From NCBI GenBank assembly GCA_902491515.1, contig CABUIC010000006.1, forward strand, positions 1 through 64,000: a stretch of DNA of 64,000 nucleotides, in the 5' to 3' direction. Origin of the DNA: an uncultured Porphyromonadaceae bacterium (GTDB taxonomy: Bacteria; Bacteroidota; Bacteroidia; Bacteroidales; Muribaculaceae). Positions within the stretch are counted from its first letter, which is position 1; every line of letters starts with the position of its first letter. This document shows, piece by piece, positions 41,101 to 49,060 of the stretch. The translations under genes were made by a program, and so were the position numbers. The notes under the pieces are model-generated. The model was not told the origin of the DNA. It saw only the letters and a list, made by a program, of their open reading frames with translations, and searched no databases.

Positions 41101-42383
41101 GCCGTGTCGCATCTGAAGCCGTCGATTCCGAAATATTCTACCCATGCGGCCAGCCAGTTGATGATATAGTCGGCCGGCGCTCCCTTGCCGCTCGTTCTCC
41201 ACGCCTCGGCGTTGGGGAGACGGTAGTTGTCATAGTCGCCCCCTTTCTCGGCCTCCCATTTCTTAAGCAGGAAGGGAGGGATGTCTACAGTCTGTGTGCG
41301 CTCTGTCACGACATCCGGAAGTCCTGCCAGCGAGAGTGTCTTGTCATCGTTGCCCGGCACGACATAGCCTGCTGACGTTCCCCATGGGCGGTCGCCGAAG
41401 GCACGTACCCACAGGCCCCACCAGTTACCCCATTTTCCCTGGGTGTCGGCATTGAAAGAGATTTCATTGTCGCCCCACATGGTGAACTTGTCGCTGGATG
41501 GCAGCCAGCCTGCGACAGGAGTGCCGTTGAAGTTTCCGAAATCATAGTCCACACAGTCGTCGAGCGTGCAGTAGCCCGTGTGGTTGAGGACTATGTCCAT
41601 CACGACGCGGATGCCGCGTTTGTGGGCCTCGGTCACAAACTGGCGCATATCGTCGATCGTGCCCATGTTGCGGTCCATGAAAGTCCAGTCGAGCGTGTAA
41701 TATCCGTGGAACGCGTAGTGGGCGAAAGCGTCGTTCTTGCCACCGGTCCAGCCGTGCATCTGCTCGTAGGGCGCGGTGATCCATATGGCGTTCACACCGA
41801 GGTTGTCAAGGTAGTCGAGTTTCTCGGTTAGACCCTTTATGTCGCCTCCATGGAACGTACCGACATCGCTTCCTCCTGCCGTGCGGTGACGGTGGTAGCT
41901 TTCGTCATTGGATGTATCGCCGTTATAGAATCGGTCTGTCAGAACGAAATACATGTTGGCGTTCTTCCATGTGAAGTATTCCTGACGTATCGTCACCGGC
42001 GTCTTGAGTTTGATGGTGTACGTTTCGGTAGAGGTACCGTCCTTTACGGTATAGGTTATCACATTCTCGCCGCCTTGCAGGTTGCCGAGCGTGTGGTTGG
42101 TATATGATTTGCCGTTGATGTTGATGTCGACAACCGCCTTTTTTGAGGATGGGGCGGCCGAGAATGTGGCCAGACTCGCGGTGTTTTCATCAAGTTCTAT
42201 CTCGTATGAAGTGGTTTTCGGATCAAAATTCTGAAGTATGTTTGATCCGTCTATCTTTATTTCAAGACGGTTGAGCGTGGCGTCGCCCGCATTTATGTCG
42301 GCCGTCAGACTGAATACTGCGGCTGTGAGCGCGGCTGCCCACAGAGAACGTTTCATAAGGATGTTTATTCCGTTTGATTTCAT
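38112..42383 (-). CDS. giant secreted amylase with two complete GH13 catalytic domains
   Basis: A 1423-residue protein. Order: signal peptide (about 10-32), cadherin-like beta-sandwich (about 34-128), first GH13 (about 135-695; D426 in GFRCDTAKH, E472 in MTGECFGW, D536 in SSHD), chitobiase/FN-type linker (about 712-788), CBM26-like module (about 797-885, QIIFSNNGG), a second linker (about 890-970), second GH13 (about 982-1350; D1158 in GWRLDQC, E1201 in MVGED, D1267 in SNHDTSR), and a beta domain. Both triads are intact, suggesting an amylopullulanase-like enzyme. ATG 42356 is an alternative start. It follows the GLUG gene by 12 bases. Codons are less GC-rich than in flanking genes. Confidence 0.9.
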   Translation of the reverse strand: MKSNGINILMKRSLWAAALTAAVFSLTADINAGDATLNRLEIKIDGSNILQNFDPKTTSYEIELDENTASLATFSAAPSSKKAVVDININGKSYTNHTLGNLQGGENVITYTVKDGTSTETYTIKLKTPVTIRQEYFTWKNANMYFVLTDRFYNGDTSNDESYHRHRTAGGSDVGTFHGGDIKGLTEKLDYLDNLGVNAIWITAPYEQMHGWTGGKNDAFAHYAFHGYYTLDWTFMDRNMGTIDDMRQFVTEAHKRGIRVVMDIVLNHTGYCTLDDCVDYDFGNFNGTPVAGWLPSSDKFTMWGDNEISFNADTQGKWGNWWGLWVRAFGDRPWGTSAGYVVPGNDDKTLSLAGLPDVVTERTQTVDIPPFLLKKWEAEKGGDYDNYRLPNAEAWRTSGKGAPADYIINWLAAWVEYFGIDGFRCDTAKHVELSRWNQLKNACNTALQNWRASDRADEYAKGWTDDFWMTGECFGWQHGDTGYFTQGGFDSMINFAFNSTEGGTGRTPTVDDWSYYSGFCNGANGRQVLNYVSSHDTGLHRPGDQKNVATMLLLCPGGAQIYYGDETSRPVIDGKGDAGMATRGDFNWDAVDNDVNQHWQKIGQFRRRNPAVGAGTQTSLGDNTYGRKFSENGYSNAVAIRLNTIAGQSYTVNTGDLFPEGTRVMDGYNTSSSAVVSGGKVTMTASGPVLLIEEYGTVGGGPVPPIPPTPSKPKISASPADGTTFTDNITVSLSVSPATDIYYTVDGTEPSAASARYTTPLTFTETTTLKAYAANEAGQTVKSFTYTKTQGGDDNDKYYVYFVNDVNWDVKVWAWNNSENCNVNGTYPGDSMTEKNGVLYWEAPEGKIPTQIIFSNNGGKKAGNGNLDFVNGHTYKADGSHSLVQYGPVKPSISVSPAGGTLKGSGIITITIGNEATSADGSFNSRPITLANGTTTLSVSDYLADGETAAMIISATNTAGTTDYTCTFTRDDTEPVYALSGDWRELSIYQIMVGSFQHGEGGASGYSDIWGPEGHRKNGNLRGIINSLDYIKELGMNAIWMTPIFDSTNGNGGEKLQATGYFCTNYFKIDPKFGTEEEFDELIRKAHEKGIYVILDGVFGHHGGVTASSPNGNRIDVTTSQNVRGSDSGNVAYPASLEYFKEVIRYWMERGVDGWRLDQCYQAYQGGHNYWHELRQEAENVAAERKARGEQWGTLAFMVGEDWTSAPNITTTQQDGLKSVMDFDGKGNLVNLSLGVGSIGRFITSDAAARGYKDAGVTPTIFLSNHDTSRVGDFVDVNSRPKELMTRHAAVAAYSGPACTYYGDEIGDKSGNGNADNKARTSGRLSGFTPNEQMVHDYVAKVFKARAENPALWRGSASREDIGNTCVKITKTDAVTGNEVIVIFSSADTNVSIGGTGLDLINGGNVSSTVNVKAWEPAFIKMK

Positions 42384-42395
42384 TTTGTAGGCTTA

Positions 42396-44023
42396 TTACT
42401 TTTTGATGAGTTTGAATGTTGATTCAGATCCTGTGGCTGTGGTGGCTCTCAGCACGTATATTCCCGACGGGACTGACACCGTGTTCAGAATCACGCTCTC
42501 GTTGCCGTCGCAGACCACTGCGGCAGCTCTGACGCCTGCGAGCGAATATAGTTCTGCTGTGGTGATAGGCGCGGATGCCGTGACGGTGATATGGTCGGTA
42601 AAAGGATTCGGCCCGGCTTGAATGTCGGTGTTGTCGGCCACGATTATCTCCTCGATGCCTGTGAGCACTCCGTAGAATGATTCGCCTATCGGGTTGGACT
42701 GTACCGTGATACCGCGTAGAGCCGGATATTCACGGCCGTTATCCTCTTTCCATTCCCATACTTTGTCGAAATCCCATCCCGTAAGCGTCTTGAATGAAGA
42801 GAATACCCCGAGCTCCGAAGCGCCGTTGAGTGTCGCGTGATCACCGTGTGCTGTCCAATCGGAGCCTCCGTTGTCCATTGCGTCCCAGCTGTGGTTGCTT
42901 TCAGATATGTTGAGAGAATTGTCATTGCCGCCGAAACGCGCCGTATATTCATAGTCGCCTCTTACAGCGGAGTTGAGAGCCACTGAATTGCGTATCATAC
43001 CGTAATTGGCTCCGGCTATGCCGCCGACATAATCCTTGCCGGATATTGCTCCTGCGGCATATACGTTTCTTACTGTACCTTCGTTCTTGCCGACTATTCC
43101 ACCGGTGGCGTAGTCATCGCTGTTGATGACCCTGACTCCGGCATAGCAGTCGGAGATAGTCGCTCCGGCATTCTCGCCGACAAGACCGCCGACACATATG
43201 GATGCTCCCGACACGACTCCGGTTGCGTAACATCTCTCGATTGTGCCGCTCTCGGCTTTGCCAGCGAGCACACCGACATGGTTGACACCTGTCACGCTGG
43301 CGTTCCTGATGCCAAGGTCTTTTATTTCAGCGCCTCTGATCGCTCCGAAAAGGCCTGTGGCTGATCCGAGATCTGTGGCGGAAAGCGAGAGATTGCTGAC
43401 AGTATGGCCGTTTCCGTCAAAATGGCCCTGATATGGCGATGACATACTGCCGATGGCCGAAGTCAGCGATGATGCGTCTATGTCGGCTCCGAGTCTGACG
43501 TAAACATCCGCAGCCCAGTCTTGTGGTGTAGCTGCGAACTCGGCCAGGTGTGCGGCAGTGTTGAGTACGAACGGGGCCGCCAAGGTTCCCTCGCCACCGC
43601 CGTAGACGTCGGTGCGTCCCTGTTCGACGTTTAGGACGAGATCGGCCGTCTGCCGGCCGTTTTTGGTCTTGGCTATGAATCCGAGCTGCTTAAGTCCGCC
43701 CAGCTCCTGATCGGTAAGGCCATAGAACGCCTTGATGTCGGGGATGGAGAAGGTGTATGCCCCTCCGCTTCCACTCATTCTGAACTTGTCGGTATTCACC
43801 CCTTCCCATGTCCAGGGCGTTTTCTCGGTTCCGTTCAGATCCTTGCACCAGGTGTAACAATACACCTCCGAACCCATGTCCTGGGTATTGATTCTCACTT
43901 CCAGCGCCTTGTTTGTAACTGCGGGCGATGGCACCGACGTTATCTGCGCGGAAAAGCGGTCGGCAAAAAGTGGCCATGCGGCTGACACGGTCAGCAACGT
44001 CAAGATTGTTTTTTGGGTAACAT
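42396..44023 (-). CDS. GLUG-repeat secreted protein with type IX sorting domain, frameshifted start
   Basis: About 540 residues. An N-terminal region with aromatic, starch-binding-like features is followed by GLUG repeats (GGLVGENAGATISDCYAG, GGIVGKNEGTVRNVYAAG) forming a beta-helix. The C-terminus is a canonical Por/type A sorting domain (AELYSLAGVR .. VPSGIYVLRATT .. FKLIKK). The open frame begins only at TTG 44003 and lacks a basic n-region. ATG 44023 followed by MLPKK would supply it, but the run of six A (plus 44009-44014) puts it out of frame; seven A would restore MLPKKTILTLLTVSAAWPLF. It is first in the operon with the double-GH13 gene. Confidence 0.8.
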
Positions 44024-44159
44024 CTGAAAATTAATTATGTTAAAAAAAGTCAGTTAAGTCCAGTTGTGTGAAACAGGCTTTCATTATATGGGAGAGTGTT
44101 CGGTGAGCGTAGGCATCGGCTATCACAATATCCCAAAAACTGCAGAACCTAAAATTATG

Positions 44160-44191
44160 CAAACTTAGTCAAATTTAGCAAATCGTGCAAA
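44160..44191 (-). promoter_or_regulatory. consensus promoter for GLUG/double-GH13 operon
   Basis: Minus-strand TTTG (44191-44188), 20-base spacer, TAAGTTTG (44167-44160). The leader is about 130 bases. A second -7-like TAAATTTG lies at 44177-44170. Confidence 0.7.
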
Positions 44192-44224
44192 TTAAAAATT
44201 TATGTTTTATAACATATAAGTGCT

Positions 44225-44446
44225 ATGCGTGCAGGTTCGACCGCAAGTGCAAAATTTTCGATTTGTTTAAAAATCGACATCGGCCTGAAAGCACTTGCCC
44301 ATAATCTGAGGAAACTTGCCCTTGCATGGGCAAACTCCTCATTTTTTGACAAATTTTTGTCTTCAGGAACAGCGAAACAGCTTTATACGAACCCTCATTT
44401 AAGCTTTTACCCAAAGCTTATGCCGGCAGTGGCAAATGCAGCCTAA
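44225..44446 (+). pseudogene. C-terminal remnant of an IS1182-like transposase
   Basis: A 73-codon frame whose core KIDIGLKALAHNLRKLA resembles the conserved C-terminal end of IS1182-family DDE transposases (pattern x-GLxALAHNLRKxA). Everything upstream of the last 60 or so residues is missing, and no inverted repeats are obvious. It lies next to the right edge of the lower-GC island. Confidence 0.45.
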
Positions 44447-44456
44447 GTCTTCAGAT

Positions 44457-44488
44457 TTTGTGTATAAAAGGGAGACTGCCTAACTTTG
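44457..44488 (+). promoter_or_regulatory. consensus promoter upstream of small RNA candidate
   Basis: TTTG (44457-44460), 20-base spacer, TAACTTTG (44481-44488): an exact consensus, and distinct from the rel/spoT promoter at 44567-44598. Confidence 0.7.
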
Positions 44489-44493
44489 GTTGT

Positions 44494-44557
44494 CAGACGG
44501 CTTCACTTCCATCCACAAGCTCAATCGGCGCCGTTTGTGCGCCGTTTTCACTTTTTT
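44494..44557 (+). ncRNA. candidate small RNA or attenuated leader
   Basis: A consensus promoter is followed after about 32 bases by a GC-only stem, CGGCGC (44526-44531) with GCGCCG (44539-44544), and a T-rich tail (TTTTCACTTTTTT). The product would be about 64 bases, ending just upstream of the rel/spoT promoter. No credible reading frame fits inside. It could instead be a premature-termination leader of rel/spoT. Confidence 0.45.
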
Positions 44558-44566
44558 GCGCTTTTT

Positions 44567-44598
44567 TTTGTCGGGGCGGTGGATTTTTCATATTTTTG
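44567..44598 (+). promoter_or_regulatory. consensus promoter for rel/spoT
   Basis: TTTG (44567-44570), 20-base spacer, TATTTTTG (44591-44598), 40 bases before ATG 44638. Confidence 0.8.
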
Positions 44599-44637
44599 TG
44601 CTTTATTGGATAAATAGCATAAAATCATTGCACGACC

Positions 44638-46953
44638 ATGGCTTCCGAAGTACCCCCCACCCTTCCGAGGAAGATGTCTCCCGAAGAAGAAGACCGAATG
44701 ATTGAAGCGGCCTTCCAGGATTTGCTTGACGGCTACCTCAAGAGTAACCACCGCAAGAAAGTCGAGATTATCGAGCGGGCTTTCCGCTTCGCCAAGGAAG
44801 CCCACAAGGGCGTGCGCCGCCGCTCGGGCGAGCCATACATCATGCACCCGATAGCCGTCGCAAAGATTGCCTCGCAGGAAATCGGCCTCGGCTCCACAAG
44901 CATCTGCGCCGCCCTCCTCCACGACGTGGTCGAGGACACGGAGTACACCACCGAGGACATTGAACAGCACTTCGGGCCAAAGATTGCCCAGCTCGTGGAA
45001 GGCCTGACGAAAATTTCGGGGGGAATTTTCGGCGACAAGGCTTCGGTCCAGGCCGAGAACTTCCGCAAACTCCTCCTCACAATGAGCGAGGATATCCGCG
45101 TAGTGCTCATAAAGATGGCCGACCGCCTCCACAATATGCGCACCCTCGGCTCCATGGCCCCGAACAAGCGCTACAAAATCGCCGGCGAGACCTTATATAT
45201 ATACGCGCCCCTCGCCTACCGCCTCGGCCTCTTCGCCATCAAGACCGAGCTCGAGGACCTCAGCTTCAAGCACGAACACCCCGAAATCTACGAAGAAATC
45301 GCCGCCAAAATCCGCGAGAGCGAGGAGCGACGCGCCTCCGTCTACACCGATTTCGCCGGCCCAATCCTCGAGAAACTCGACGAAATGGGCCTAAAATACG
45401 AGGCCAAGGCCCGTCTCAAGAGCGTGTATTCCATCTACAACAAGATGGTGAACAAGCACTTGCCCTTCGAGGAAGTCTACGACCTCTATGCCATGCGCAT
45501 AGTCTTCGAGTGCGACGACCAGAGCAAGGAAAAGAACATCTGCTGGAACATCTATTCCGCCATCACCGACCTCTACAAGCTACATCCAGACCGCACGCGC
45601 GACTGGATAGCCGTCCCCAAGGCAAACGGCTACCAGGCCCTGCACCTCACCGTGATGGGCCCCGACGGGAACTGGGTCGAAGTCCAGATCCGCTCCCGGA
45701 GGATGGATGAAATTGCCGAAAAGGGCTTCGCCGCACACTGGCGCTACAAAATCGGCGAAGGCGACGAGGAAAGCGAGCTCAACGCCTGGCTCAAGACCAT
45801 CAAGGACATCCTCGACAACCCAGAGCCCGGAGCCATCGACTTTCTGAACACGCTGAAGCTCAACCTCTTCTCTTCGGAAATCGTTGTATTCACCCCTGCC
45901 GGCGAGCTTCTCACCCTCCCCTACGGCGCCACGGTCCTCGACCTCGCCTTCGCCCTCCACACCGACCTCGGCATCCATGCCATAGCCGGCAAGGTCAACC
46001 ACAAGCTCGTGCCCCTCAGCCACGTCCTCTCAAGCGGCGACCAGGCCGAAGTCCTCACCTCCAAGACACAGCTTCCACAGCCTGAATGGGAAGAATTCCT
46101 CGTCACAGCCAAGGCCCGCACACGCCTGCGCCAGGCCCTGCGCCGCGTCAGGCAGCCTCTCGTGGCGAGAGGTAAGGAAATCCTGGACCACTGGCTCATC
46201 GACCACGACATCCCCGACAACAATTCGGTGATAACCAAGCTCCTCGGCACTCTCCACGTGCCCAACCGCGACGAACTCTGCTACCAGCTCGGCGCAAAGG
46301 AGGCCATTCTCGGCGACTTCCTCATCGGCCCCCTCAGAAAAGCCGCGGCCGCCGGCGAGGAAGGCGAGCGCCGCAAAAAGACCGGATTCCTCTCCAAAAT
46401 CAAGGCCATAGGACTGAAAATCGTGCCCGGGACAGGCTCCGACGCCCCCGCCGCCGCCCCAGCTAAAGAGGCCTCCGAGGCTCCACGCCCGAAAATCAAC
46501 CCCAAGGAAATCTATCCTCTGCGGATGACCGCGGAGGGCTCGAACTTCAAGCTCTCCGACTGCTGCAACGTAGTTCCCGGCGACGACGTGATGGGCTTCA
46601 TCAACGACGCCGGTGAAGTCGAAATCCACGCCCTCGACTGCCCGCGCGCCCAGGTGCTCAAGGCCGGATTCGGCTCCCGTATCGTCGCCACGACATGGGA
46701 GAGCGTCAGCGAGCGCTTCCTCGCCCATATCCGCATCGAAGGCATCGACCGCCACGGAATACTCCAGGAACTCATCTCGCTCATATCCACTTACCTCGGC
46801 ATAGACATCCGCAAGCTCGACATCGAGGCATCCGCCGAGGTATTCCACTGCGACCTCTGGGTGCGCGTCGCCGACGCGTCCGTCATATCCGCTCTCTGCG
46901 ACAAGGCGCATGAAATCGAAGGCGTCAACTCCGCCGCGAGAATAAGCCATTGA
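44638..46953 (+). CDS. bifunctional (p)ppGpp synthetase/hydrolase
   Basis: A 771-residue Rel/SpoT protein controlling the stringent response. The hydrolase HD domain is intact (H70; H95-D-V-V-E-D100). The synthetase domain keeps RLKSVYSIYNKM, DLYAMRIVF, NGYQALHLTV and EVQIRSRRMDEIAE. A TGS domain follows (about 410-465), then a helical and zinc-finger-like region and a C-terminal ACT domain (about 695-771). It is first in the long plus-strand array, and its stop precedes the phosphodiesterase ATG by 11 bases. Confidence 0.96.
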   Translation: MASEVPPTLPRKMSPEEEDRMIEAAFQDLLDGYLKSNHRKKVEIIERAFRFAKEAHKGVRRRSGEPYIMHPIAVAKIASQEIGLGSTSICAALLHDVVEDTEYTTEDIEQHFGPKIAQLVEGLTKISGGIFGDKASVQAENFRKLLLTMSEDIRVVLIKMADRLHNMRTLGSMAPNKRYKIAGETLYIYAPLAYRLGLFAIKTELEDLSFKHEHPEIYEEIAAKIRESEERRASVYTDFAGPILEKLDEMGLKYEAKARLKSVYSIYNKMVNKHLPFEEVYDLYAMRIVFECDDQSKEKNICWNIYSAITDLYKLHPDRTRDWIAVPKANGYQALHLTVMGPDGNWVEVQIRSRRMDEIAEKGFAAHWRYKIGEGDEESELNAWLKTIKDILDNPEPGAIDFLNTLKLNLFSSEIVVFTPAGELLTLPYGATVLDLAFALHTDLGIHAIAGKVNHKLVPLSHVLSSGDQAEVLTSKTQLPQPEWEEFLVTAKARTRLRQALRRVRQPLVARGKEILDHWLIDHDIPDNNSVITKLLGTLHVPNRDELCYQLGAKEAILGDFLIGPLRKAAAAGEEGERRKKTGFLSKIKAIGLKIVPGTGSDAPAAAPAKEASEAPRPKINPKEIYPLRMTAEGSNFKLSDCCNVVPGDDVMGFINDAGEVEIHALDCPRAQVLKAGFGSRIVATTWESVSERFLAHIRIEGIDRHGILQELISLISTYLGIDIRKLDIEASAEVFHCDLWVRVADASVISALCDKAHEIEGVNSAARISH

Positions 46954-46964
46954 ACCATTCCAGC

Positions 46965-49031
46965 ATGAAAATAGCCAAATCACTGACAAGCAACATCTTC
47001 CTTGCGGCAATCGCCGCCGTGTTCATTGTCTGGTTTTATCCACATCCCGAGACGAGCCGATACAACTACGAAGAAGGCCGTCCATGGAACTACGCGCAGC
47101 TTATCGCTCCATTCGACATCCCCGTACATCCCGACTCGCTGACACTCCAGCGCGCCCGCGACACCCTTGACGCACATTTCATCCCCATCTACGCCCTCAA
47201 CCAGCTGAAGGCCGACTCCATCGTGCGCGCCATCCCCGCCTCCCCCGGCAACAACTACGCCCAGCGCACCGCCACAGCCCTCCGCCGCATATACGCCGAA
47301 GGTGTGGTCGACGCCGACACCCGCGAGCAAATCCGCGCAGGAAAGCTCCGCAAGGTCCGCATTCTTGAGAAAAACATTCTCAGCGAGATGTCGACCGCAG
47401 ACTTCCTTTCGCCAAAGGAAGTTTACACGACACTCGACAGCATGTTCAGAAACGACGAAGGGCTCCATCACTATCTCTCCGCCGCGAACCTCGCCGAAAT
47501 ACTTGAACCGAACTTCACCCTCGACGAGACCGAGTCCAAGCGCCACTACGAGTATGACTACCTGACCCTCACCGCCGACCGCGGACTGATTCTCCAGGGA
47601 CAGTCTATTATCGACAAAGGGGCTATCGTCACCCCCCAGGACTTCACCAACCTCCGCACCTACGAGACGATGCTCGCAGAAAGGAACACGGGCACGGGTA
47701 CAAACGATGTCCTTCTCTTCCTCGGACAGTTCCTCTACGTGGCCCTTCTGCTGGCGAGCCTCCTGTGCTATTTCTACTTCTTCTCCCCGGAGATTTTCAA
47801 GCGCCGGCAGGCAATGGTGTTCATCCTCAGCATGATCACCGTTTTCCTCCTCCTCGCCACCGGACTCAGCCAGTTCATTCAGGGCGGCATCTACATCGTG
47901 CCGATGATGATTGTCCCCCTGCTCACCATCGTCTTCTTCGACGGGCGCTCGGCCATAATGACCTCCGTGGTGAACACCCTCATCTGCGCCGGAATCACCA
48001 CCTTCGCCCTCGAGTTCATTTTCCTCCAGTTCTGCGCCACATGCGCCGCAGTCTACTCACTCCGCGAGCTCAGCCGTAGGGCCCAGCTCCTCCGGACCTC
48101 CTTCATCGTAGTCCTCGCCTACCTCGCCGCCTACGCCTCCCTCGAGCTCCTGATGAACGGCTCCCCCGAAGGATTCTCCCTCCGGATGGTGGTCTTCCTG
48201 CTTATCAACGCCGCCCTCACATCCATGAGCTACATCCTGATGTTCGCCGTCGAGCGCCTCTTCGGCTTCGTCTCCACCGTCACTCTCGTGGAACTCGCGG
48301 ACATCAACAATCCCCTCCTCCTCAAGCTCAGCGACGAGTGCCCCGGCACCTTCCAGCACTCCATCGCCGTCAGCAACCTGGCCGCGGACGCCGCCCAGCG
48401 CATCGGCGCCGATGTCCAGCGCATCCGTGCCGGCGCCCTCTACCACGACATCGGCAAACTGGCAAATCCCGCCTTCTTCACCGAGAACCAGCATGGCGTG
48501 AACCCCCACGACGCCCTCCCGCCCGAGCGCTCCGCCGCGATAATCATAAACCACATCCCCGACGGCGTCAAGATGGCCGACAAGGCCGGACTCCCCGAGC
48601 TTATCAAGAACTTCATCCGCGAGCACCACGGCGCCGGCCTCGCCAAGTACTTCTACTACAACGCCTGCAAGGCCGCGGGAGAGGGCGCGAAAGTCGACCC
48701 CGCGCCCTACCGCTACCCCGGGCCTAACCCGCGGAGCGTCGAGACCTCCGTGCTGATGATGGCGGACTCCGTCGAGGCCGCCTCCCGCTCCCTCACAGAC
48801 CACTCCCAGGCTGCCATAACGGCTCTCGTCAACAAAATCATCGACGGACAGATAGCCGACGGCCTCCACAACGAGAGTCCCATATCCTTCCGGGACATCG
48901 ACATCATAAAGAAAGCCTTCGTGAAGCGCCTCATGACCATCTACCACTCCCGCGTGGCATATCCCGGAGCCCCCGCCGCCGCGGCATCGTCTCCGGCTCC
49001 CGCGCCCCCGGCCGCAGACGACAGACAATAA
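46965..49031 (+). CDS. 7TM-HD phosphodiesterase, PgpH-like
   Basis: A 688-residue membrane protein. An N-terminal helix is followed by an extracytoplasmic 7TMR-HDED-type domain (about 45-245), seven transmembrane helices (about 245-450) and a cytosolic HD domain (TFQHSIAVSNLAA .. YHDIGKLANP, about 460-640). In Firmicutes this architecture hydrolyses cyclic-di-AMP. ATG 46965 (MKIAKSLTSN) is preferred over the TTG that overlaps the rel/spoT stop. Directly following rel/spoT, it places two nucleotide second messengers in one operon. Confidence 0.9.
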   Translation: MKIAKSLTSNIFLAAIAAVFIVWFYPHPETSRYNYEEGRPWNYAQLIAPFDIPVHPDSLTLQRARDTLDAHFIPIYALNQLKADSIVRAIPASPGNNYAQRTATALRRIYAEGVVDADTREQIRAGKLRKVRILEKNILSEMSTADFLSPKEVYTTLDSMFRNDEGLHHYLSAANLAEILEPNFTLDETESKRHYEYDYLTLTADRGLILQGQSIIDKGAIVTPQDFTNLRTYETMLAERNTGTGTNDVLLFLGQFLYVALLLASLLCYFYFFSPEIFKRRQAMVFILSMITVFLLLATGLSQFIQGGIYIVPMMIVPLLTIVFFDGRSAIMTSVVNTLICAGITTFALEFIFLQFCATCAAVYSLRELSRRAQLLRTSFIVVLAYLAAYASLELLMNGSPEGFSLRMVVFLLINAALTSMSYILMFAVERLFGFVSTVTLVELADINNPLLLKLSDECPGTFQHSIAVSNLAADAAQRIGADVQRIRAGALYHDIGKLANPAFFTENQHGVNPHDALPPERSAAIIINHIPDGVKMADKAGLPELIKNFIREHHGAGLAKYFYYNACKAAGEGAKVDPAPYRYPGPNPRSVETSVLMMADSVEAASRSLTDHSQAAITALVNKIIDGQIADGLHNESPISFRDIDIIKKAFVKRLMTIYHSRVAYPGAPAAAASSPAPAPPAADDRQ

Positions 49032-49060
49032 TCGCGCGCGCGTAACGTTATATATAGGCA

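Noticed and set aside
44490..44705. 71-codon frame overlapping the start of rel/spoT
   Set aside because: It starts at TTG, overlaps the terminator-like hairpin and the rel/spoT start in another frame, and has no recognisable content.
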